Positions 55,831-64,000 of a DNA stretch of 64,000 nt are shown piece after piece; the first letter of the stretch is position 1; every line of letters starts with the position of its first letter. The stretch covers positions 88,966,271 through 89,030,270 of the forward strand of contig CM066737.1 of the NCBI GenBank assembly GCA_033961575.1. The letters are read 5' to 3'. The translations under genes were made by a program, and so were the position numbers. The notes under the pieces were generated by a model. That model worked only from the letters and a program-made list of their open reading frames with translations, was not told the DNA's origin and ran no database searches. The DNA comes from Aselliscus stoliczkanus. Lineage: Eukaryota > Chordata > Mammalia > Chiroptera > Hipposideridae.

Positions 55831-56361
55831 TCTTCCCATACCAAATTTAATTCTATTTAAAAAGAAAAATATTCAAAATACAGATGATGCCAATTTTTCC
55901 TTCTCTATTCATATGAGAAGAGGCTTTCAATTCTTTTCTAGCTCCTAAGGGATGAGAGTAAGTCAAGCTGTGAGGACCTAAATTCCCACACTAGAGTCTC
56001 GATATTAACTCAAGAATGTGATTTCACATTCTAATGGGGACAGTAGTATTTTCTGCATATGAGCCTTCCTCAGATGCAAAACCCAACTTTGGCCCAATAC
56101 TTTTTTGAATTCCAAAAAAGCACACTCTAATTTTATAATACAGCAGTATGTTAACATTAAAAATCTGTGCCTTGGTAAATTATTAATATGAGAGATTAGC
56201 TCACAGAGTCAATTTAAGAAGCTGATTCAGCTCCTCATTCAGCTCCTCATATACTAACAATAACATGCATAAAACCTGGTGATTTAAGCCTGCTTAGCTT
56301 TTAATTGTTGCCAAATCCCAAGAGCTCAAGCTAACCACATTTCCTTTTGTGCTTATTTTTT
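55831..56361. other. Single-copy AT-rich sequence
   Basis: Nothing recognised apart from a 14-bp tandem TTCAGCTCCTCATT-like pair near 56225-56250. Confidence 0.3.
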
Positions 56362-56375
56362 TATTTCCCTATTTC

Positions 56376-56559
56376 CGGTTTTTTTTAATAGAAATTTTAT
56401 TGAGGAAGAGTGTGTTTCAAGGACCCATCAACTACAAGTCAAGTAGTTGTTTCAATCTAGTTGTGGAGGTCACAGCTCCTTGGCCCATCTGGGGATGAAA
56501 CCAGCAACCTTAGTGTTATGAGCCTGTGCTCTAACTACCTGAGCTAACTGGTTGCCCCA
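56376..56559 (-). mobile_element. SINE family F
   Basis: Inverted F: AAATTTTATTGAGGAAGAGT, GGACCCATCAACTACAAGTC, CTAACTACCTGAGCTAACTG. TATTTCCCTATTTC is a perfect 14-bp duplication. Confidence 0.95.
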
Positions 56560-56599
56560 TATTTCCCTATTTCTGTCCTTATCATCTGTTTGATAGTGT

Positions 56600-56715
56600 A
56601 TTTAGTTATGTATGAGTCTATCTCCTCCCCCACCCCCACTAGACTGTAAGCCCCTTAAGGTTAAGGCCATATTTGGGTCCACCTAGTACCTGATTACAGT
56701 GTTGAAATTTTTATA
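56600..56715 (+). repeat. L2 3' end
   Basis: CCCCACTAGACTGTAAGCCC, CTTAAGGTTAAGGCCATATT and CACCTAGTACC follow the L2 3' layout closely. Confidence 0.8.
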
Positions 56716-57610
56716 TATTTCCTTGTCCGTCCTCCAAATGCTTCCCAGTTTTTACTAACAGTAAAGAAAAAGAAAGAGTCTGATAAGCAAAGACATATGT
56801 CAGTGTTCTACAAATACACCTCGATTGCAGTCATTGGAAGAAATGAATATAAAGAAATATTTAACACGGAAACTTTGTCTAGATGCAGCACATGACAAAT
56901 ATTCTTGGAAATTTGTGGATTAATCAAAATTCTTTGCATTTATATTTTCCTTTCATCTTAAAAAAATGCCTTGACAAAATAAACCAGAGCTAGAGTACAA
57001 GATTCAGCCTTTAGTAAATCATTAATTGGGTAAATAGGTTTTTACCTCCATTTCCCCTTTTATGGATTTCTGTCTTTGTGGAGAATTCCTACTGCATCCT
57101 GGCTATTGAAGGCCGACCACCAAGAGAACTCCATGGGGTATAGGGGCTCTTGCTCTCCCATTGTCCCCCACAAAACCAATATTCACTTGTTCTGTTGAAA
57201 CTCTAGGGTTATGCTCTCTGACAGTATGAATGTGAATACACCTTTAAACATGTGTGAATACTATTGATTTTTTTAACCTCAGCCCCAAAGAATGATAACC
57301 AATGGTGTGAATTTTATTCTAATCTCAAGCTTGTGGTTAGTGATTTAACTTGCAAAAGCCCCAAACTTATTTTACCCACTTGCTCCTTTCTTAAATGTAA
57401 AAAACAAAAGGAGGAAAGGTTCCTTTTGCAAATTGCTGAAGAGGAAAGACCGAAACTCTTAGACCTCTAGTTTCCCTTTATACAACCATCTGAAAATGAG
57501 AAGTTAAAGTGACTGTGCTGAATTTATTTTGTGCTATATTCCTAACGGTATTCCTGTACACATTGGGTTTTCTTTCTAAGGAATTATACCTGCACGACAG
57601 GCTACTTTGC
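56716..57610. other. Single-copy sequence
   Basis: No repeat or gene recognised. The 68-codon frame at 57264-57470 has no recognisable domain. Confidence 0.35.
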
Positions 57611-57614
57611 ATTA

Positions 57615-57830
57615 GCATAGCATTCCCAGCCTCCAAATCACTTTCATAGTCATTATGTCATTTGAACCATGCTTTGGCCTTGTGCAGTATTATCCGAATT
57701 TACAGATGAGTCAACAGAGCTCCAGAGGGGTTAAGTGACTGGCCTCTAAGGGTTAAGTGACTAGCTCTAAGGGACAGAATTGGTCTGGAGCTCTGCCTTG
57801 CTGTCTTAATGCCTCTGCTGGAATATACAG
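57615..57830 (-). repeat. MIR SINE with internal duplication
   Basis: AGTATTATCCGAATTTACAG, ATGAGTCAACAGAGCTCCAG, AGGGGTTAAGTGACTGGCCT and GGACAGAATTGGTCTGGAGC follow MIR in reverse. The segment GGTTAAGTGACTRGCTCTAAG is tandemly repeated. Confidence 0.78.
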
Positions 57831-60413
57831 CTACGCTTGCTGAAGATTAAGAGGCTGCTTTCGATTCTAGTAGATACTCATCTCTAAAGGGGGAAAAAAA
57901 ACAACCCTGGTGTCTTCATTCAGTAGCATTTGAATATTAATTTTCCTTATCTGTTTCAACTTAGGATGACTTCCTTGTTCGTGTAATTGACTGGTAATTC
58001 CTTTGTTTACTTTTTTCCAAATCTCAAGAACCAAGTCATAAGAATTAAAAATGGTTACATTAGCATTTAACATTTTTTTTTTGAAATTCAAATATTTCAG
58101 AAAGGGGTAATTTAGGCAGGCATGTATGTAGAATTTTGCATTTTAATTTAGAAACCTCAAAATGAAATGAACCTCTGACAGTAACAGATGACTACTTCTA
58201 AAAGCTGTGTTGCTATTTGATATATGTTCAATATTTTCTTGTGGATAATAAGTTCTACGACTTGTTTCAAGAAAAGTGACAGGATTAAAACAATTAAAAA
58301 AGACAAAGCTGCTCTTTTTTAATCTTATGCTCATACATAAAACTGGGGTGTGAAATATTTCCTGAGAAGCAATTGACAAAGTATAAGTAAATCACTCTAA
58401 GAACTAAAGCTGTCTTACTTTTTTTTTTGAATGTTCAAACCAAACCTCTATCCTTGTCCAATGAGGAATTTCCTTTGATAAATAAATATTTACATAGTAT
58501 TAGACTTTATGCACTTCCTAAGGCCAAAGCAAAGTGTTTAAACTGAAATTTAATATTTTCTCTCACCTCAAATACACCAAAATAAGAACATAACTTAAAA
58601 ATAATTCTCTCTTGTAGCACACTATCCATTAATCATTCTTTAGATAATATTGAATTTGTGAGTTTTCAGACAGAAAGAAAAACTGTAATTTCTAGATTGA
58701 TCAGAAAATGTGGGAGTATTTATGGATTTGAAGAAAACAATAAAGTCTGGCAAAATAGAATTTTTTGTAACCCCCATTATGAAGTCAAGAAGGGCAAAAT
58801 TTTCAACATCCTCCCATTTTCATGTGAAAATTCTTCAAGTGGTAAAGGGCTTGGTTGGGTAGATCCAAGGGTTAAGTTAATTGTGATTTGAGAGGAGACT
58901 GACTTCCCTTATTTTTTTTTAAACTGTGGTGTGTGGGAGGAAGGTAGAAAGAGCCCCAGAATGAATTCACTAATTGGGGTTTTCACCTGCTGTGAGTCTA
59001 ATCGAATACAAAGCCTTATTTGTAACTGAAGAGGAACGGAGATTATGCAGAGTGTCAGAATTTCTGCCTAGTTTTGAAATTCCAGTTATTTGGCACAATC
59101 CTTTGGGAAAGGCAGACAAATAGTTACAGCTTTGAGCAGTTGTTAAGGTGGACCAGCAATGCTGTTGTCAGATCTGCTTGAACCACCTTAACCAGTTATC
59201 CATTTTTAGCAAAAGGTGGTTGTGGGGGAACGGTATAGCTGGCAGGCTACTTGGAATTCTTTCATGTGAAGTAACCAGGGGCCTGTGAGGTTAATGAAGT
59301 GTGGCCTTATTTTAGTGAAGATGCTAAATTTCACATCTTTTTAGATGTTTGGTTTGATATAGGTGGCTGTGGGAAGTTTGAAAAACCTTATTAAAAGTAA
59401 ACTGCATTAGAGTAAGGCTGAGGTTGGCCTTATCTGGAACCTGTGTGGTTTGGATGGCAGCTGGCTCGGAGAGTTTTCCTCCGCCTGGCTTACTCTGCCT
59501 CCCTTCAGGGGAAGGGCCTGGAAAAATAGGCTTTTGTGTGGATGTGAAGTGCTGTGTGTCTGAATGTAGAGGCCTCTTCATTTACTAGTTAATGAGAACT
59601 GACTGGTTATTCTTATATCCAAAAGATGCTGGTTTCAGATCGATCTAAAGGGATTGCTTTACATATTTTAATTAGTGTACCATGGTATTTGCCCTAACTA
59701 GCAATGACTCACCATCATTGTAAGCATTTGTTAGATGTCTGATTCACTGTTCATGGCTAATACTTGTACTATGCAAAGAGAAACATGGCATCCTTATGTG
59801 TTTACTGGATACTCAAATGTTGCAAATTTACTCTAAAATATGTATTATGATTCATTGAAGCAGTACCTATATTCCAAATGGATTTTTATAAAATGATGCT
59901 GGTTATACTGAAGATTGGTTAGGGAACAAAAAGCAGTTCAGTTAGAGACTCAGAGCTAGAAAGAAGCTGGCCTTGGGGGTGGTGAAGTCCCGCAGGACCA
60001 TCCCCCAGCAAGTACCCAGTACAAACCATTCCACCTTTTTCCTTTCTCTTTCTGCTCATTTTGACACTGGAAAAATCAGGCCAACATTGCAACCACAAGC
60101 AACCTGAAAAGGAAAAGGATGTGTCTGTGGAAGATAGGAGCAGTCTGGCCTCTGCCCTTGGCCCTTCATACCCGCCAGTAGATGGGTTCATCCAAACTCG
60201 TGACCCTACAACACTGACCTTTCAAATCAATAGCTTAAATTCAGACATCTTCCCTCTTAGCTCCAACTGCCTCCTGGATCCCTTTGATGTTACATCGCAC
60301 TACCACATCAAGCTCATCATCTTTCCCTTACCCTCTTCTGCCAAAACTTACCCTCTCCTCCTGAAATTCCTAGCTTGGTGAATGTTACTCATCCAATCTT
60401 GGGAGTCACCCTA
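57831..60413. other. Long stretch without recognised repeats
   Basis: About 2.6 kb with no SINE, LINE or DNA transposon that I can recognise, unusual for this window. Frames of 74-106 codons here have no recognisable domain. 58950-59600 has higher complexity and could be conserved noncoding DNA, but the sequence alone cannot show this. Confidence 0.35.
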
Positions 60414-60582
60414 CAACAGTGATCCTCAATCTTGGCTGAATATTAGAATCCCTTAGGGAGCCTTAAAAAATCCCAATGCCCAAGGCTAATTCAATCAGAA
60501 TCTCAGAATGGTGAAAAACAGACACCTGAATTTTTAGCGCATCCCAGGTAATTCCAGTGGTAGCCAAGCTTGAGGACCATTG
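60414..60582. mobile_element. MER5-like nonautonomous hAT-Charlie element
   Basis: CAGTGATCCTCAATCTTGGC start and CAAGCTTGAGGACCATTG end form the inverted repeats. TTCAATCAGAATCTCAGAAT and CCCAGGTAATTCCAGTGG are internal MER5A landmarks. Confidence 0.88.
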
Positions 60583-61330
60583 CCCTTGGTCTTCTCTCTC
60601 TTCCATTCATACATCCAATCAGTCCAGACTCCTATAGTTTTTACCTTATTTTATTATTTCTCCATTCTCTCTGCCACTGCCATCATTCACAGCACCATCA
60701 TACTGCCATCACCTTGTATCTGGTCTCCTAATTCCAAACTCTTCTGATCCAGCCTCACACGGTTGCTGGAGTGAATTTTCAAAGACACATCTTACAGAGC
60801 CACATGCATGGTTAAATTTCCTTTTTAAAAAGTTTCCCCCAGGGCGGCCGGTTAGCTCAGGTAGTTAGAGCGCAGGCTCATAACACCAAGGTTGCCGGTT
60901 TGATTCCCACAGGGGCCACTGAGCTGCGCCCTCCACAACTAGATTGAAACAACTATTTGACTTGGAACTGATGGGTCCTGGAAAAACACACTGTTCCCAA
61001 ATAAAATTTCTAAAAAAACAACAACAAAAAACGCCCCCTTCCACATTTCTTTCATGATACAGGTCAAACTCTGGATCATCACACTAGGTCCTTCTCAATT
61101 TTCCCACCTCTCTAATCTCCATCTTGATATTGTCTCCCAAAGACCAAGCAGAGCATTGAAGCTCTTGAAAGAAGCTGCTTGTGGCCTCTTTACCTATATT
61201 CCCGCTGTTATCACCATTCATAATTGTTAACTTCCTTTTATCCCCAATAGCCAGAAGCTCCTTTTGGGCCTACAGAGGAGGCTTCTAGAATGATCTGTCC
61301 AGTGAATGAGAATAGCCTCCTTCTCAGTTC
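60583..61330 (+). repeat. L2 fragment split by SINE F
   Basis: TCTGCCACTGCCATCATTCA, CTTGTATCTGGTCTCCTAAT, TCCAGCCTCACACGGTTGCT before the SINE, and CTTTCATGATACAGGTCAAA after, are collinear with L2. Confidence 0.65.
60842..61020 (+). mobile_element. SINE family F in L2
   Basis: GGGCGGCCGGTTAGCTCAGG, GGCTCATAACACCAAGGTTG, box B GGTTTGATTCCC, F body and CCCAAATAAAATTTCT plus a CAACAA tail. The closest match in the window to a tRNA-Ile head. Target duplication unclear. Confidence 0.93.
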
Positions 61331-61461
61331 CAACAGGTGGAGTTACCTTTCTCATCCATCAGTGGTCCACACTCAGCAACCAGTCTATTGTCTCTGGGTG
61401 TAGCTTTGACCGGGTGGGTCCCTGTTCCATCAGGGTCCTGGGAGAAACAGATGGTACATTT
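61331..61461. other. Single-copy sequence
   Basis: Nothing recognised. Confidence 0.3.
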
Positions 61462-61476
61462 AAAAGTGGTACTTGA

Positions 61477-61580
61477 GGGCCGGCCGAATAGCGCAGTGGT
61501 TAAGAGCTGGCTTGGGAAGCCAGCGGCCCCGGTTCAGGTCCCATATATGAGGGCCAGTGACACTGCCCTCAAAAAAAAAA
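61477..61580 (+). mobile_element. SINE family A
   Basis: GGGCCGGCCGAATAGCGCAG to CTGCCCTC plus poly(A). AAAAGTGGTACTTGA is a perfect 15-bp duplication. Confidence 0.96.
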
Positions 61581-61595
61581 AAAAGTGGTACTTGA

Positions 61596-62235
61596 AGAGA
61601 GTGTAATGAAAAGGCTATTTACAAAAATCTGGGCAGGATTGGAGAAAGAACAAGGGCAATGGGGAGGGAATGGTTTACAGAACCTGGAGAACGCTATTGC
61701 TATACAAATGACTGCCCAACAAGACTTGTGGCTGTAGGCAAAGGAACTCAGCCACAGCCAGGCTCAAAGCCAACAGGAAGGAGTTTGGAGAATAAATACC
61801 CAAACAGCTCTCTCCTCCTACCCTTTCATCTCCTGCTATAGGCCTTTCATCATTGCCTCCCATTGGCTGAAAGCAAAGGGAAGCCAAAAGGCAAGGGAGC
61901 CTGATTAATAACATCTACAGAGGTCCAACCTCCTGGGGCACAGAGCACAGAGCAAGTGGAGAAGGGCAGAGAATAGAACTGGAGGAAGACTAGGAGAATG
62001 TCCAGTACGGTCCCTTAGGTTAGAGAGATCTTTATTTTTCTTAAGAGCCTACAATGTTTAAGTGGTTTGGGAAATAGAAAAATGTGTGGGGTCGCCTTCC
62101 TAGACCCTATCCCATCTCCTTACCCCTATTTCTAACAAAATCACTATCCTTTGCTCTCCACCAGCAGTGAGATCGCATATGAGCACACGAGAAAAATATA
62201 GATCTTCCTTTCCCCACAATAAGAGAAGCAACATC
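61596..62235. other. Single-copy sequence
   Basis: No repeat or coding signal recognised. Confidence 0.35.
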
Positions 62236-62239
62236 TCTC

Positions 62240-62400
62240 CATGGCAGCCTGGCAGAGTGGCTGGGGCTAAGAGAATGGGTCTTCAAGCCAGAGTATCTAG
62301 GTCCAATTATTGCACTGCCACATTCTAGCTGTGGTACTGGGGACAAATAGCTCATGGTAGGTTCTGGAGGTAGGATTTCAACTTCAGATTTTTCTGGTGG
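62240..62400 (+). repeat. MIR SINE fragment
   Basis: GGCAGAGTGGCTGGGGCTAA, AAGCCAGAGTATCTAGGTCC, ATTGCACTGCCACATTCTAG and CTGTGGTACTGGGGACAAAT is the MIR 5' part and core. Confidence 0.75.
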
Positions 62401-62449
62401 CAGAGCCCTCAGACTCCTTTCATGCCTGGGGCTCACATCAAAACAGTAA

Positions 62450-63671
62450 TAATAATAATATAAGAAGAAGGGCTACTGTAAATAAGCAATGACTGTATAT
62501 CATACATGGCATCACTGTAATTCTGAAATGAAGATATATAAATTATGTTCTCTTAATGCCTTTCCCTAATAAGCAAAATGCATAATCTAACTGAAATTGA
62601 TAATCAAACTGTCATTGTGATGCCCATGTCATTGCTTAATATTACTTTCAGTATTTAATTTCTAAAATAACATCAAGATTTGGGAACAAGTCTTCAAGTG
62701 CCTATAACGCTAGTCTAAAAAAGAACTTAAAGATGTATTTTTGAGGATTGCCATCTGTCAAATTTAAGAAAAGGTCTGAATAGTGATTTCTTATTTTCCA
62801 TTTTTTAAAAACGAATTGTTCCTTGTAGTTTTCTAGTTGGACCCTGAGAAAAATAGACATGCATTTATATTTTAGAGAAACGTATCAGAACTCCTGAATT
62901 TTGAGCAGGTACTTTAAAAGTGGAAGACAAACAAAAATACAAGAAGGGATGAGAACACAAGAGAACTCCCCACACAGGTGTTGCAAACCTTTACTTGATT
63001 GATTTCTAATATTTACAAATGCCTATGCTGTGAAGTTTATGTCTGTTCATTGAAATAAACATAAACAGTATTTCAGTGATTTGCCACATTGGCACAGAGA
63101 TGACATCACTGATCAATTGCAAAGGCCACTACTTCCTCATCACAGAACACTAATCCTTTTCCTCTAGTCAAAGAGAGAGGCAGACCTAGACCCTACACGA
63201 AGACCAAGGGACAACCTGATCCAAAGCGAATCCTTGTGTGCCCCCCTCAGACTGGAATAGCAGCTGTCTCTGCAACTCAGTAGCTCAAAATTGCTAAAAG
63301 ACAGCATTAATAAGTGTCAGGCTATCAGGCAAAATGCCAGAAGTGCCATATTTGCTTTAAAATAGCAATACCAATCATACCTACATACACATGTCCTTAG
63401 TGATAACATTTACATTTTTATTTGGTTTGTCAGGGTAGTGAAGAAACTTGGCACACTCCCTTACCCTTTTGTTCATGTACTTTATTTTTTGTCTCTTGTG
63501 CCACGCTGTAGCAGACAGTAAAGGGAGATTGATGTCTAGAGTCCTTTCAGCTCGAACATTCTATGGGAAAAAATGTTGAGCAAAAAAATAAAAGGATGTT
63601 TAAAAAGAAAAAGGGGAGCATGTTTTAAACTCTAAACTGAGCTGGAATGAATCAACCAGAAGACAGAGTGA
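62450..63671. other. Single-copy AT-rich sequence
   Basis: No repeat or coding signal recognised beyond a short (AAT)n near 62448-62460. Confidence 0.35.
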
Positions 63672-63686
63672 AAAGGAAATGATTGA

Positions 63687-63798
63687 GGGCTTGCCGAGTG
63701 GCACAGTGGTTAAGTGCTGGCTTGGGATGCCAGTGGCTCCGGTTCGGGTCCCACATGTGAGGGCCAGTGACACTGCCCTCAAAAAAAAAAACAAAAAC
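63687..63798 (+). mobile_element. SINE family A
   Basis: GGGCTTGCCGAGTGGCACAG to CTGCCCTC plus an A/C tail. AAAGGAAATGATTGA is a perfect 15-bp duplication. Confidence 0.96.
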
Positions 63799-63813
63799 AA
63801 AGGAAATGATTGA

Positions 63814-64000
63814 AAGAAGATAAAAAGAGAAGCAGGCCAACAAAATTAATGGACAAAGAGGGACAATGAAACCACTAAGGGAATTTATCATAGATACTTT
63901 TTGGACTCTAATTGAAGGTACGTGAAGGTTGCAGAAAATTCTTGTGCTAATGAAGGCTTTCTTCTTTTCATAATATTTCCAAGGTTAAAATAATTTTGCA
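63814..64000. other. Single-copy sequence at window edge
   Basis: Nothing recognised. Confidence 0.3.

Overview
This window is AT-rich mammalian intergenic or intronic DNA, most probably from a bat. I found no intact protein-coding gene, no exon I can identify, and no tRNA, rRNA or CRISPR. The lineage call rests on the repeats. There are dozens of tRNA-derived SINEs, including a tRNA-Ile-headed family ending TTCCCCAATAAAA that I associate with horseshoe and Old World leaf-nosed bats (Rhinolophoidea). There are also L1 3' ends of the Laurasiatherian type and fairly young hAT and Tc1/mariner miniature elements. Bat is a good inference; the superfamily assignment is tentative.

The dominant content is five interrelated SINE families, named here by letter. 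A is about 105 bp, starts GGGCCGGCCGAGTGG, has a tRNA Ser/Leu-like head and ends CCCTC plus poly(A). B is about 145 bp, has a related head and ends GGATGGCTCAGCT plus poly(A). C is about 440 bp, an A-like head joined to a long GC-rich body ending AATAAAATCTTT plus poly(A). D is about 185 bp, a tRNA-Ile-like head with a tail resembling a hAT MER element. F is about 175 bp, a tRNA-Ile-like head ending TGTTCCCCAATAAAA. A sixth class, E, is a compound with two or three tRNA-like units in tandem. Many copies have 10-18 bp target site duplications that can be read directly.

Layout: 1-9.5 kb has scattered A SINEs, MIR and L2 pieces. At 9.5-14.9 kb are a trimeric SINE, F and D copies, a CA repeat and an L1 3' end. 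At 15-22 kb are L2 pieces, an L1 3' end (plus) and an L1M 5' end (minus). At 22.5-24 kb are a nested hAT element and a SINE-in-SINE. At 27.8-28.5 kb lies a full-length RPL17 processed pseudogene. At 30-34.5 kb is the densest region, where one old minus-strand L1 is split by many SINEs. At 36-43 kb are a MaLR LTR, a MER5-like element and an inverted pair of mariner MITEs. At 44-55 kb are SINE pile-ups and L1 ends. From 55 to 64 kb the sequence is mostly single copy with L2, MER5-like and MIR fragments.

Nothing here acts as an operon or pathway. Biological interest lies in modular SINE evolution, nested insertions that give a relative chronology, the retropseudogene, and a few repeat-free stretches that could be regulatory, including one with an RFX-type X-box.
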